This document shows, piece by piece, positions 10,871 through 22,399 of a DNA stretch of 64,000 bases. A model generated the notes under the pieces. That model searched no databases and was not told the origin of the DNA. It was given only the letters and a program-made list of their open reading frames with translations. The stretch covers positions 60,432,393-60,496,392 of the forward strand of contig CM068581.1 of NCBI GenBank assembly GCA_035048485.1, written 5' to 3'. Position 1 is the stretch's first letter, and every line of letters starts with the position of its first letter. The translations under genes were made by a program, and so were the position numbers. This stretch comes from Pteria penguin (taxonomy: Eukaryota > Mollusca > Bivalvia > Pterioida > Pteriidae).

Positions 10871-12035
10871 TATATGTACAATTCAAAAGTTTAGTAAGCC
10901 AAACATTTACACATGTTGATGAAATTGGCTCCTGAAATATCTAAAGCGTCATTTGTTACTTTGGACTACATGTATATGTATAGCGCATGCGTACATGTAA
11001 GAGTACTCGTAAAGTTAAGAGTTCGTAACTTTACGAAATGTCTATGAGTTGTTTTGTACATATGATTTACGAGTTTTCGTAAGTTACTCGTAAATACGCG
11101 AGCTCGTAAATTTGCTACTTTAGCATATACATACATTAAGAAAGTCAGGATTAGCTTTGTCTTCCTTATATAATTGAATCTCTCAATCTACATTATAATG
11201 TGATCAATGATTGAAGTATTCTCGACGGGGCATTGAATCAGACAGTCAATATTTGTCATAAAGAATGTGAAATGAGTATAGGCAAATCTATACATTTTAA
11301 ATAGAATTATGCATTGCATGATCCAGTGGAACATTTTTGACATTTGTGATGCGCTTATCTGTACTCTTATCAGATCGCGGCGTGTATAATTTTTCTTACC
11401 ACGCAAACGAATTACTCCCAGCGTTGATAAGTTTTACTATTGATAATGATAACAAAGTAATGACTTAATGACATAAGCTTGTACATTGGACATTCATTTC
11501 CAGATAATAAGTTTTGACATTTTACAACATAATGCAGCGAGGTTTCTGTCCGAATAAATGCATTTTTGTTGTAAAACTTAATCTTCCGAAAAATCAACCT
11601 TGAGCATATTTCATCATATAAGTCAAAAAGAAATCAAAATTCATCTACATGTAAGTGCGTTCTACAGTAAATGCCAATGTCGATTGGAAGAGTGTACCTA
11701 CTTGTAGAATGACCGAGAAAAAGGTAATCCCCCGGGAAACCAATATTTCATGGAGATTCTTTTATTCTCCGTGATATGATATAATCAATGATAATAAATG
11801 TGAAAATTACACCTTACGAGCTTGTTGGTAGTCCAAGTACAGGGGCAGTCTTACACAGGCGTTTTCGCAACAAATTCTTTTTTCTGTATCGTATATAAAA
11901 AAGGTATGACTCAGATTTTTTGACATCGTCTGATTCACATAACACTATCTCTTTTATTTAGCATACATCATGAAATCTTATCATTGAAATATCACTGAAA
12001 GTCTCTTTATGTAAAACAACCTCTTGATCTTGATC
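10871..12035. other. spacer with palindromic CTCGTAA cluster
   Basis: Around 11012-11105 CTCGTAA and its complement TTACGAG recur. One clean inverted pair is TCGTAAAGTTA and TAACTTTACGA. This is probably a degraded foldback element. The rest shows nothing recognisable. Confidence 0.45.
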
Positions 12036-12148
12036 ATGTTTACCACGGTAATCGGTCTGTTTTTGCATAATCTGTATTTTGTATTCAATATGGATATCAT
12101 GAAACATGACCTTCACGTACCTTCGGAATATTCGGGATTTACCAATAC
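12036..12148 (+). CDS. weak candidate first exon
   Basis: An ATG at 12036, with an in-frame stop shortly upstream, opens 37 codons to a consensus donor (ACGTAAGT). The start is hydrophobic (MFTTVIGLFLHNLYFVFN) and could be a signal or anchor segment. It is followed by MDIMKHDLHVPSEYSGF. No promoter element is evident. The support is the donor and the hydrophobic start only. Confidence 0.15.
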
Positions 12149-12777
12149 GTAAGTACCGAGTGCAAAGAATTCAGTTTCGAAATGAATGATCTTAAAGCGG
12201 TAAGTTTGAAAGGTGTTAAAACATGCACGGATTTTTCTCCGTTATATTAACAATTTTCAGTATCACTTTGTATGTTTATGTGTTGTCCATATGAACAATC
12301 GAGTGTTCGATAAGTTAATCTGGTGTTCGATTTGCCGAGTAATTATAACTGTTGTGCTCTAATGAATTTATGCTAGTATTATCATCTTTTGTGTGCATGT
12401 TCTTGGTGAAGTTTGTCACACAACTTTGTCAGCGGTCTTCTGTTTTCTTTTGGGATTTTATGTCTAAAATGAAAATGAATTGTTGTGAAAACTTCTGTGT
12501 AAGATTTTCTTTGTGATCCAAACAGCGATAAGAGAGGAAAACGTCTGATATATTCGACAAAGCATGTGGGCTGCTTTTTACACGTCACAGCCTGGAATTT
12601 ATTCCAGTATATATGCAATGATAGAGTAATACAGTAATATAGTATTATAAGTATAAAATGGGAATGTACATGGCCATTGATTAGTCCACTTCTATTATCA
12701 TAGAGAGCCTGGTGGCATTTCACTTCACATTGCCCTCAGTTGTCGCTGCCCATTAACCAGAGATCTAAGATGGGTTC

Positions 12778-13024
12778 TTAAGATAGTTTCCTTATAATTG
12801 CTTTCATCGATAACTCAATAATTCTGCTTGGATTAGTAGGGTTTATGGCACTGGGACCACAAAACGCAGTAGCATTTACATCTATTTCAACAACTCCTTT
12901 AGTCATTTCGCAGTACGGGGACAAAGGACACAATCTGGAGACTGAATACGGATCGACAGCTGCGATGGTCAGACGGTATTTAGTTACATGAGTCGTTTGT
13001 TTCTCCAAATTTACCAGCAGTGTT
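12778..13024 (-). CDS. candidate terminal exon, weakly cadherin-like
   Basis: Minus-strand acceptor TTTCTGTGTACAG precedes 82 codons ending in TAA. The stretch LEKQTTHVTKYRLTIAAVD recalls the 'L-x-E ... Y-x-L-x-V-x-A-x-D' pattern of cadherin repeats. KGVVEIDVNATAFCG follows, in the place of the next strand. Cysteines at the centre are unusual for a cadherin domain and no calcium-binding DXNDN motif is visible, so the family call is an inference. A GTAAAT donor-like site inside could end the exon earlier. Confidence 0.28.
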
Positions 13025-13099
13025 CTGTACACAGAAATCATAATATATGTTATAGTAATGCTCATGTGTAATAATTCTCTGCAGAATGTTTTAATCATT

Positions 13100-13406
13100 T
13101 AATAGTTTTTCGACTATGTCTGAATTTTTCGATGTTGGTAAGAGACTTTATCAATTTTATCACTGGATTGTTACATTCAGTGCATTCTTTGTGAATCGCA
13201 TCTTGTCATTGGTAACATTGACTTTTAAGGCACAAAATTTTTATACCCTCATCCCTATCATCGCTTGTGATTGGTGATATTGATCAACTCACCACCATAA
13301 CAGAATCTACCCAAAATCGTATCCTTAGGCAAACAATAATAATAAAAAAAAGATAATAATAATATAAAATACATAAATGAAAATAAACAAGAAACAACTA
13401 AGGACG
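13100..13406. other. spacer
   Basis: An isolated short start, MSEFFDV, is followed by a GTAAGA donor-like site near 13130. Nothing else supports a gene. Confidence 0.3.
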
Positions 13407-13410
13407 ATAT

Positions 13411-13795
13411 GGCCGGATTGCAAAACAAATTCGAAACAAGGTCAAGGTCACAAGGTCAAAAATCATGGTATCAATTTAAAGTTCTTGTCATAAAGAACGT
13501 ATGTGCGAAATATCAAGGCCATATCTCTATTGATTCAAAAGATATAGCAAAAGGTTAAGTTTCTTAAAAGAAAACCAGTCTAAGGTCAAGGTCACTAGAT
13601 CAAAAGTCATGGCATAATTTGCTTTGGCCATAAGGAATCTATTTGTGAAGTATTATGTTTATACTCCTTTAAGTTGCCGAGATTTTCCTTCAACCAAAAA
13701 CTCAAGTTAACCAAAATATTGACAGACAGACTGACGGATGGAAAGACAGACGTACATCGCCAATCTATAGACCGGAATTGCTTTGCAATCCGACC
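13411..13795. mobile_element. TIR-bounded element holding 146-bp family units
   Basis: The left end GGCCGGATTGCAAAACAA and the complement of the right end, GGTCGGATTGCAAAGCAA, form imperfect inverted ends of about 23 bp. The interior holds two units of the GGTCAAGGTCACAAGGTC family. No clear target duplication is seen. The minus-strand open frame at 13607-13801 is incidental. Confidence 0.55.
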
Positions 13796-14019
13796 AAACA
13801 ACCGCTAGAACAAATGTGTTAAACACGTTTCGAGAAAACATTTTATCTTAATAAATTTTCTACACTTAGTGTGCCGTTTCAGGATGGTCTGGTGAGTATA
13901 GTCTATAAGGCCCTTATCTGGTAAAATTTTGAGAACTACATTTTATGTTTGGGTAAAAATGGCACATATAAAACTTTACGTTATAAATTTTGTAATTTTG
14001 ATATATCTTATTGATTGTT

Positions 14020-15000
14020 TGCTGAGATATGGTGTGTTAAGTGTGGTATGTTAAGTATGGTATGATGTGTTTAATGTTGTATGTTGAGTGTGGTATCACG
14101 TATTTGGTCTGGTAGAATGTAGTTACAGTGGTAAGAATGGTGTTGCGTATTTAGTGTAGTATTTTGTGTTTGGAGTGGACTGGTATGTTAAGTGTGGTAT
14201 GGTGTGTTTGACGTGGTATGGTATGTAAAGTGTGGTATGGTGTGTTTAATGTAGCATGGAGTGTTTAGTATAGTATCACGTAATTGGTCTGTTAGAACGT
14301 AGTTACAGTGGCAAGAGTGGTGTTGTGTATTTAGTGTGGTATTTTGTGTTTGGAGTGGACTGGTATGTTAAGTGTGGTATGGTGAGTTTGATGTGGTATG
14401 GTATGTAAAGTGTGGTATGGTGTACATAGTGTGATATGGTGTGTTTTGTATTTTTGGTGTATTTAGTGTGGTATGATGTGTTTGGAGTGGACTGGTATGT
14501 TTAGTGTGGTATGGTAAGTTAAGTTTGGTATGGTGTACTCAGTGTGGTATGATGTGTTTGGTGTGGTATGGTGTTTAGTGTGGTATACTATGTTTTTGTT
14601 TCGTACGGTGCTTGGTGTGGTAGGGTGTGTATGGTATGCTATATGTATGATGTGTTTGGTGTGGCATAGCGCGTTTGGTATGGTATGGTATGATGTGTTT
14701 GGTGAGGGATAGCGCGTTTGGTGTGGTATGGTATGTTAAGTGTGGTATGATTTGTGTGATGTGGTGTGTATGGTATGCCATACGGCGCGTTTGGTGTGGT
14801 ATGGTAAGTTAAGTGTTAGTGTGGTGTGTTATGTTTAGTGTGGTATTTTATGTTTGATATGGACTGGTGTATTTAGTGTGGCATGGTGTGGTATGATTTG
14901 TGTGATGTGGTGTGTATGGTATGCCATACGGCGCGTTTGGTGTGGTGCATCTTGTTTGGTATAGTGTGTTTGGTATTGTATTATGCGTGACATGGTGTGT
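14020..15000 (+). repeat. irregular TGTGGTATG-rich array
   Basis: Short words such as TGTGGTATGG, GTGTTTAGTG and GTGTTTGGTG are reiterated with no fixed long period. The plus strand is G and T rich with almost no C. It leads into the regular 72-bp array. Confidence 0.8.
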
Positions 15001-15014
15001 TTAGTGTGGTGTTG

Positions 15015-15303
15015 TTGATTGACTGATTGATTGATTGATTTTTGTTTAACGTCACACTACATGTACGAATATTTCACGTATATGGCGACGGCATCTGACT
15101 GATGCGGGGCATACAAATTTTGACCTTTGCAACGGACCCACGCGAACCAGTGAGGGATCTTTAACGTGCCATGCATATCACGACACGGGGCCTCGGTTTT
15201 CATTGTCTCATCCGAAAGACTGAACACCGGCATGACCAGAGTGGGACTCGAACCCCGGCCTCCAAATTAGGAGTCCAGCGCCATACCACTAGGCCACGCC
15301 GGC
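15015..15303 (-). mobile_element. tRNA-derived SINE nested in the G/T-rich array
   Basis: Minus-strand head GCCGGCGTGGCCTAGTGG, B box GGTTCGAGTCC, conserved body, and an AATCAATCAATCAG tail. It is flanked by TTAGTGTGGTGTTG (15001-15014) and TTAGTATGGTGTTG (15304-15317), a 14-bp target duplication with one change. The duplicated target is array sequence, so the SINE landed in an existing array. Confidence 0.9.
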
Positions 15304-15517
15304 TTAGTATGGTGTTGCATAATGTGTTTATAGTTGTAGGGTGTGTTTAGTATCATGCGTTTGGTATGATATAGTATATATTGTTGCAAGGTGCATGGTG
15401 TGATATGGTGTATTTAGTGTAGTACGGTATGGGGTAGTATGTTTTGTGTGGTATTTTGTGCTTGTTGTGAAATGTGTTTAATGTGGTATTATGTGTTTCG
15501 TATGATACTGTACGCTT

Positions 15518-16913
15518 TTAGTGTGGTATGATGTATAATGTGGTAAAGTTTATGGTATGGTATGGTGTGCTACTTAAGGCGTGGTACATTTGGTGTGGTA
15601 TGATGTATAATGTGGTAAGGATTATGGTATGGTATGGTGTGCTACTTAAGGCGTGGTACATTTGGTGTGGTATGATGTATAATGTGGTAAGGTTTATGGT
15701 ATGGTGTGGTGTGCTACTTAAGGCGTGGTACATTTGGTGTGGTATGATGTATAATGTGGTAATGTTTATGGTATGGTAAGGTGTGCTACTTAAGGAGTTG
15801 TACATTTGGTGTGGTATGATGTATAATGTGGTAAGGTGTATGTTATGGTATGGTGTACTACTTAAGGCGTCGTGCATTTGGTGTGGTATGATGTATAATG
15901 TGGTAAGGTTTATGGTATGGTGTGGTGTGCTACTTAAGGAGTTGTACATTTGGTGTGGTATGATGTATAATGTGGTAAGGTGTATGGTATGGTATGGTGT
16001 ACTACTTAAGGCGTCGTGCATTTGGTGTGGTATGATGTATAATGTGGTAAGGTTTATGGTATGGTGTGGTGTGCTACTTAAGGCGTGGTACATTTGGTGT
16101 GGTATGATGTATAATGTGGAAAGGTTTATGGTATGGTATGGTGTACTACTTAAGGCGTCGTGCATTTGGTGTGGTATGATGTATAATGTGGTAAGGTTTA
16201 TGGTATGGTATGGTGTGCTACTTAAGGTGTGGTGCATTTGGTGTGGTATGATGTATAATGTGGTAAGGTTTATGGTATGGTATGGTGTACTACTTAAGGC
16301 GTCGTGCATTTGGTGTGGTATGATGTATAATGTGGTAAGGTTTATGGTATGGTATGGTGTGCTACTTAAGGCGTGGTACATTTGGTGTGGTATGATGTAT
16401 AATGTGGTAAGGTTTATGGTATGGTATGGTGTGCTACTTAAGGCGTGGTACATTTGGTGTGGTATGATGTATAATGTGGTAAGGTTTATGGTATGGTATG
16501 GTGTACTACTTAAGGCGTGGTACATTTGGTGTGGTATGATGTATAATGTGGTAAGGTTTATGGTATGGTATGGTGTGCTACTTAAGGCGTGGTACATTTG
16601 GTGTGGTATGATGTATAATGTGGTAAGGTTTATGGTATGGTATGGTGTGCTACTTAAGGCGTTGTGCATTTGGTGTGGTATGATGTATAATGTGGTAAGG
16701 TTTATGGTATGGTGTGGTGTGCTACTTAAGGCGTGGTACATTTGGTGTGGTATGATGTATAATGTGGTGAGGTTTATGGTATGGTATGGTGTGCTACTTA
16801 AGGCGTGGTGCATTTGGTGTGGTATGATGTATAATGTGGTAAGGTTTATGGTATGGTGTGGTGTGCTACTTAAGGCGTGGTACATTTGGTGTGGTATGTG
16901 TTTAATGTGATAA
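15518..16913 (+). repeat. 72-bp tandem array, about 19 units
   Basis: GTGCTACTTAAGGCGTGG recurs every 72 bp (for example 15571, 15643, 15715, 15787). Because 72 is divisible by three and the unit lacks stops in some frames, one frame on each strand stays open for 375 and 496 codons. The products are low-complexity 24-residue repeats and I do not call a gene. Units are about 95 percent identical. Confidence 0.95.
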
Positions 16914-17046
16914 GGTGGTTTAAGTGTGGTATAGAGTGTTATCATATTATACCATAGTCGTCTGCACGTTAAATCAAGGTTTGCACCACTACTCTGAGTT
17001 TGACCCATGATTACTGTCCTTATATTAAAATATTATAATATCTTAC

Positions 17047-17238
17047 TAGTACATTGACACACACGACTTCCGGCAAATTATATATCCGTCTATTAGCAAG
17101 ACCGTCGAAGCCCATCAAATATTTGACAATGCATTTTGAAAATTTTACTGTTGATGTACAAAAATCGTCTTTATATAGTGTATACATAATCGCCCTTTTC
17201 TGTACTCCCTCCCTCAAATTTATTTCGCTTCGACGAGC
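17047..17238 (-). CDS. candidate internal exon, function unknown
   Basis: The minus strand has an acceptor (TACAGTATCATCAG), 64 open codons in phase 0, and a donor (GTAAGA). The peptide includes REGVQKRAIMYTLYKDDF, KFSKCIVKYLMGFDG and RRIYNLPEVVCVNVL. Composition is more protein-like than the average open run here. No family is recognised. Exon phase does not match the minus-strand candidate at 19551-19698, so intervening exons or a false call would be needed to join them. Confidence 0.3.
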
Positions 17239-17239
17239 C

Positions 17240-18175
17240 TGATGATACTGTATAAGGTTCGCCTCATATAGATGTCACTGTCTATGTTAAAGATTTAGGC
17301 CATAGACAAACAAGCAGAACGACAAACTATTAATCACTGTGTGCTGCGATTCTCCGATTTCGTTGCCATAAAGGCATACTAAAGACAAACTGCTTCGCCG
17401 TATAAACGACTTATTTTACATAATGTAAGAAATATGTATACATGTGTTATATTTAGACACACGACAGATGGTTATCCCTCCGGAATCAGAAATTCGTGTT
17501 ACACAGATTGTCTTTTGTGTTATCTGTCTGTCTTTAGCATGTCCTTAGTCACCGGAACCGGAGATTCGGGGTATGTAGCGTTTATCCTGTCTGTTTGTTT
17601 GTACTGCGGTCAAAAACCAGTTCCCGGCTAAGACCAGTTCCCGTCTAATTTGCATTTGAAAAGTGAATTTACATTTTTTTCATTTGATCGTCTGCAATAC
17701 ATGGGGTACCCACTATTACAAACAAACATTCCGTAAATTCTCCTAATAATGTCGAAGCCGTAACTGGTCTTAGATGGAAACTGGTCCTTGATCGGTATGA
17801 CAAAAGTCTTCACCATAGACATTCACATTGGTTATAACTTGTGAAAATTAATAGATAGGGCGTTGATATTTCATATGTGTGTTCATTGAGACAATATCTG
17901 TTTATTGAAACGAAACTGATTTCTCTTGCGGTCTTAATTTCACCTTTCATCTACTTTTCAAGAACCTTGGATGTCGTCAGGGGGGCATCAGGTTTCATAA
18001 TCCCATCTTAATTTTGTTTTGCTTCTTTGACTGAACTTTTCCCCTCGACTTTGATATTGTTTTATGTATCTGATATCAAAAGCTGATAAATTTAATTTAA
18101 ATTATCAAGTAATTTTCCGTATATGTTCAATATCGATCTATATATAGAAGACTTTCTCTTCAAATGAAATACCTA
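17240..18175. other. spacer with small inverted repeat
   Basis: GACCAGTTCCCGTCTAA near 17631 is repeated inverted, with changes, near 17771-17788 around a 120-bp spacer. No gene is recognised. Confidence 0.35.
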
Positions 18176-18179
18176 CGGG

Positions 18180-18638
18180 CATCTGCATCAATCTCCAAAG
18201 CAGAGTTACGGTCCTTGCGCTCCCTTTAATCTCTGCCAACTACTGAAAGTAGTCCCTAGTCAGAAGGCAGAAAATATAGACTGTTTTGCATTTTTTGGGA
18301 AAAAATGTCATCGTATTCAAGTTATTTGGGCAAAAATTAGACAGTGAGGTGGAAATGATAGTGTTATTGACAAATTGTTATACATAAGTTCGCTGATTTG
18401 TACGCTGAGAAAATATAGTGCGGTATAAATTCGGGGTTTATTTCTTATAGAAGCCCGATTAAAACTCAATGTAACATGGTAAATGCTTTACATTTAACTA
18501 ATAAAGCCATTGAAGACCAAGTCATATCGTCTAGAGGCAAAACTCTGATTTTACAAGAATCTTGTAAAACCTGAGACGTTGGCAGAGGTGTGCGTGGATT
18601 ATAAAGGAACGACAACTCTGCTTTGGAGATTGCATCTG
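18180..18638. mobile_element. foldback-type element with 60-bp diverged inverted ends
   Basis: ATCTGCATCAATCTCCAAAG at the left matches, inverted, CTTTGGAGATTGCATCTGCA at the right (18578-18638). The homology continues through CAGAGTT and CTCTGCCAAC. Arms are about 75 percent identical. No target duplication is clear. Confidence 0.55.
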
Positions 18639-19228
18639 CATGTGTTGTTTTCATTCCAGAGCCTTCCCTGCGCGGATAAATATGTGAAGTGCAGAAGGTA
18701 TCCTTCTACTTGAGATGGGTTGCATAGAACAAAAATGTGAGGAAACACTTGGGGTGGTGGTTCTTGTGTTTGTTTTTGTTTTAGGTGGATAGGGAGAGGG
18801 GGAAGGTGATTTGCAGAGTATGGTTCTTTTGTGCATGCATTTCTGAATTGGGGTGTGACCTTTTGGTTGGGCGGATAGGCGTGGTATGATTCTGTGTCTC
18901 CTCAACAACTTATATGTGATAGATACACATGTAATAAATGGTTTATTACTTCTGTGTTTCCTGTTGATCTACAATGGTTGCAAAAGATAATGAGTGATCA
19001 AAATGACTTGTATTTGTCATCTGTTTTCTCGGTACGACATTAGGGGTCGACAAACGAAGAATCCTTTTGAAGTCATTTATAATGAAATAGTTTGTATTCA
19101 ACAATACCCTCATTACACTCTTCTTCTATATACCTACACGTTAATTATACATATTTGACAGACTTTTTCCTCAAAGCACTGCTATAATACCTTGCAACAA
19201 TATTTTAGGGTCTTTTTGTAACCAAATT

Positions 19229-19230
<2 letters not shown>

Positions 19231-19287
<57 letters not shown>

Positions 19288-19355
19288 CCCCCCCAAAAAA
19301 CTCCAAAAAAAAATAAAAAAAAAAATAAAGAAAACCCCCCCCCCCCCCCCCCCCC
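19231..19355. repeat. AAT microsatellite followed by A-rich and C tracts
   Basis: An uninterrupted AAT run spans 19231-19286. An A-rich stretch follows, then a 21-bp C tract at 19335-19355. Three overlapping minus-strand open frames here are homopolymer artefacts. Confidence 0.95.
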
Positions 19356-19550
19356 AACACGAAAACAAACGAACACAAACAAAACAAAACAAAAACAAAC
19401 AAATAAAAAAAAATGACACGTAATGAAACGCATGAAATCGGCATTCGCAAATTGAGATAATTTATTTGGAATACGTATCTGACTTCGGGAAAAATCAGCT
19501 CAAATAATAGATAATTGTATGTTGTGGCAACTGGAATTTTACAACCTCAC

Positions 19551-19698
19551 GTTTTCTGGCATTGTTGAGAACTAAGCGTGTATTTCCTGACGATAATTGT
19601 ATTCTTCTCATGATTTACATAGTAATAAGCCAGGCCAAAGGTACGTAAATTATGCTGTTTATTTAAGCCCACTGCACAAGTAGTCCTAGATTGGTCAA
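19551..19698 (-). CDS. candidate internal exon, function unknown
   Basis: Minus-strand acceptor (GGTGTGCTCCCAG) and donor (GTGAGG) bound 48 complete open codons. The peptide includes DQSRTTCAVGLNKQHNLRTF and GLAYYYVNHEKNTIIVRKY, then TLSSQQCQK. Two cysteines and the absence of long isoleucine/lysine runs suggest a real extracellular segment. No family is recognised. The exon would leave two bases for the next exon. Confidence 0.3.
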
Positions 19699-19900
19699 CT
19701 GGGAGCACACCATAAAACATAATGTTAGCACATTCAATCATACACTATTACTTATAAAAATATTTTCAATCTCTAGCAAAGTAAAATTCTTTTAAACTCC
19801 TTGAGTGCTATATATATTCATATATGTATTTCATCAAAGCAAATGTTCAAACACATCATAGATGAAAAAATTTACAAAACATTCTTCAAGTTATGCGATA

Positions 19901-20170
19901 CCGCTGTGGCCCAGTGGATGTGGTGCTCGGCTTATGACAAACAGGTCCCGGGTTCGATTCCCCCGTGGTCACACCGGTGTTCTGTCTTTCGAACGAGACA
20001 GTAAAAAACGGAGGTCCGTGTCGAGGTAGGCGTGGCACATAAAAGATCCCTCATTGCTGCGGAAGGGTCCGTTTCAAAGGTCTAAAATTCTGTGCAATGC
20101 ATCAGGCAGATGCCGTCACCTTATACGTGAAATAATCGTGGAGTGACGTAAAACAATAATCAATCAATCA
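19901..20170 (+). mobile_element. tRNA-derived SINE, plus strand
   Basis: Head CCGCTGTGGCCCAGTGG, B box GGGTTCGATTCCC, body with ACACCGGTGTTCTGTCTTTC and GGCACATAAAAGATCCCTCA, and an AATCAATCAATCAA tail. Flanks TCAAGTTATGCGATA and TCAAGCCATGTGATA look like an aged target duplication with three changes. Confidence 0.85.
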
Positions 20171-20213
20171 AGCCATGTGATAAATCAGTGGTCACTTGAC
20201 AGTTTTAACTTAG

Positions 20214-20301
20214 AAGGGCTTATGGAGGAGTCAGTGGGTGCCTCTGGACACTTCCGGTCACGACAGAGGATAGGGATGGTGGAGTTGTCATAGTGAAGTA
20301 A
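20214..20301 (+). CDS. candidate terminal exon with polyA signal
   Basis: An acceptor (CAGTTTTAACTTAG) is followed by 29 codons to TAA at 20299-20301. The peptide is RAYGGVSGCLWTLPVTTEDR then DGGVVIVK. This patch is clearly richer in GC than its surroundings. AATAAA at 20384-20389 is well placed to end a transcript. The phase requires two bases from an upstream exon. It follows a SINE directly, and no family is recognised. Confidence 0.25.
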
Positions 20302-20630
20302 TATAAATATTATTTTCGAAAATATATTAATTGGTCACATAAATGTCATATACATGTGGAAACAGTGTTTATTTTACTTCAGTAATAAACATCTTCTGTT
20401 TGACTAGCCGAACAGGTCAGTGATGTCGAAAAAGAAAATAGTTTCGTGTAAACATCGTTTACTTGATGTTATTTTCACCTTGAAATTCGCGAAGACGTCA
20501 GTGCTTCATAGGACGTCGCCAGTGTATTCCCACTAGAGCTTTGTCCATGCCCCCTGATATCAAATCCTGAATCAATCCCTGATTTTGCTTTTTTCAAAAC
20601 TACAATAATATCGAACACGCCTTAATTAAA

Positions 20631-20930
20631 ATGGTATATCCGAAGGACTTATCAGGTTATTCATCAACGTATAAATGCTCTTACGGTGATTTCAAGCAAT
20701 TTCTACGCTATCCTTTGACAACACACTGGGCTTCATTTCATACATGCAAATCTAGTTATCTGATCTTATTGCCAGGTAACAGTTTGAAGAATCTCATAAT
20801 TATAGGATTATTTTGCAAGACTGATTTTCATTCTGTGAAATTGGCTTTCTCAATTAGTTATACCTTCTGTTCTGATGCTTTGAGAGAAATTCAAAAGGGG
20901 TGTTATGTATATAGGGCAAAATTATGTTGA
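20631..20930 (+). CDS. 99-codon open frame of unknown significance
   Basis: An ATG at 20631 opens 99 codons. The product has KDLSGYSSTYKCSYGDFKQF near the start, a hydrophobic stretch (SYLILLPGNSLKNLIIIGLF) in the middle and eight cysteines overall. No signal peptide, domain or polyA signal is convincing. This length is not rare by chance in this window. Confidence 0.13.
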   Translation: MVYPKDLSGYSSTYKCSYGDFKQFLRYPLTTHWASFHTCKSSYLILLPGNSLKNLIIIGLFCKTDFHSVKLAFSISYTFCSDALREIQKGCYVYRAKLC

Positions 20931-21132
20931 TGGAAAGACATGGAAATAATAATTTCCAAAAATGGCACATGCAAAAATATAACTCTCATTGGCTACGTCT
21001 CAACTGAATTAAAATGTTTACATAATGATCACAAATCACAAAATTAAATAATCACAATAACAATATATCGGCGGACCTTAATTTCGGTTTTTCATTATCA
21101 TTATATTATTATTATTATTATTATTTTTATTA

Positions 21133-22175
21133 CAGTGGCATAGCACGACAGTGAAAAGTGGGGGGTGGGGGGCCACAACCTTCCAAAAGTGCAAAACCAT
21201 AACCCCCCCCCCCCCCCCCCAAAAAAAAAAAAGGTGTCCCCGGCAGCAACAAAGTCCGGTTCAAAAGTTATGGCGAAGGTTTACAACATCCACCAGACAG
21301 GACAAAAACAATATACCCCAGATCTTTCGATCGGGGGCATAAAAAACTTTAGTTTGAATTTATTCCAATTTCTCTCTCTGAATGATTAAATAAAAGACGA
21401 ATTATTTACTTTTAGTGCTTTAGTGGCTGCTATGGCTACTAATCAACAACAAAACATGTTACAGTGTGGTTATTTTTTATTTTACACTTTTATGCACAAG
21501 TTAACTGGGTGGTATGCACATTAAAGGTCCGTGACTGCTCATCATGGTACAATGTTCACACTTTAATACTTTCCAAAGAAAGCTTCCTGGTGCTCGTTAT
21601 TGCTGACTAATTGTCTTACAATTTGAATGTCAGACACGTTATCAGTTAGAGTCTCATCCGAAAGACAGAGCACCGGTATGCCCCCGACGGGTGTCGAACC
21701 CGGACCCCTTGGTCACAAGCCGAACAACATCCACTGGGCTACACCTGCTTATATCTTTCAGATAAGAGCAAACTATAATAATGCGACTCTATTGCATAAT
21801 CTCGGACTTGTATAATATCATTTAAAACATAATAAATACTTACAATGGATGACATCACACCTATGCATAAGCCGAAAGATATTTTGTTGGCGAAACTTTC
21901 TATTGTTGCAACATGTTGCGTAATCAGCATACATCAACCGCCAGTAAAGCAGAAAACCTTATCCGTAATTTTGTAGTTACGGATTAGAAATCAGACATTA
22001 AAAATATAAAAGAAAATAGATTTAATTCGCTTAAAATGTCTTATTTAAGTTTATTTAAACTTTAAATATTACTCTAAAAGTGGGGGGCCCACAAACATGG
22101 CTGTGTCCCCCCACTTTTCAAAGTGGGGAAGGGGGGGGGCACGTGCCCCCGCTGCCCCCTTCTCCTACGCCCTTG
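21133..22175. mobile_element. possible degraded hAT-like element with G-rich ends
   Basis: The left end CAGTGGCATAGCACGACAG and the complement of the right end, CAAGGGCGTAGGAGAAGG, are similar, and each leads into AAAAGTGGGGGG. CAGGGGCGTAG-type ends are common in animal hAT elements. No 8-bp duplication can be fixed because the flanks are TTATT simple sequence. A C tract lies at 21203-21220. Confidence 0.35.
21640..21752 (-). mobile_element. SINE head fragment
   Basis: The minus strand has a tRNA-like head with B box GGTTCGACACCC and the start of the ACACCGGT / GTCTTTCGGATGAG body seen in the four fuller SINEs. Body and tail are missing. It lies inside the possible hAT-like element. Confidence 0.65.
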
Positions 22176-22289
22176 TATTATTTCTTATTTACTTCTTTCC
22201 GGAAGAGATTATGATACACAAATATGCATGCAAGTCTTTCTCAACGATTTTTCAGACACTGGGAGCAGAAAGCGAACAACATCTTAAAA

Positions 22290-22365
22290 ACAGCGGTGCT
22301 ATAAGGGACTCGAATCCACATCGTTTTAACCCCAAGTCCAGTGCGTCTACATCTATATATGCGAA
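22290..22365 (-). mobile_element. tRNA-like SINE head fragment
   Basis: The minus strand contains GGATTCGAGTCCCTTATAG as a B-box block. No body or tail is present. Confidence 0.35.
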
Positions 22366-22399
22366 AAGAAGGAGAAATGTGATTATGATTAACTTTCAA

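Noticed and set aside
13860..13900. A 9-nt microexon between TTTCAG and GTGAGT near 13881-13889
   Set aside because: Too short to support; such spacings arise by chance.
14530..14781. Frames of 60 and 68 codons on opposite strands
   Set aside because: Both lie in the irregular TGTGGTATG array.
15518..17008. A 496-codon minus-strand and a 375-codon plus-strand open frame as genes
   Set aside because: Both are produced by a stop-free 72-bp tandem unit read in a frame divisible by three; there is no domain, start context or splice evidence.
19171..19450. Three overlapping minus-strand frames
   Set aside because: They translate AAT, A and C tracts into homopolymers.
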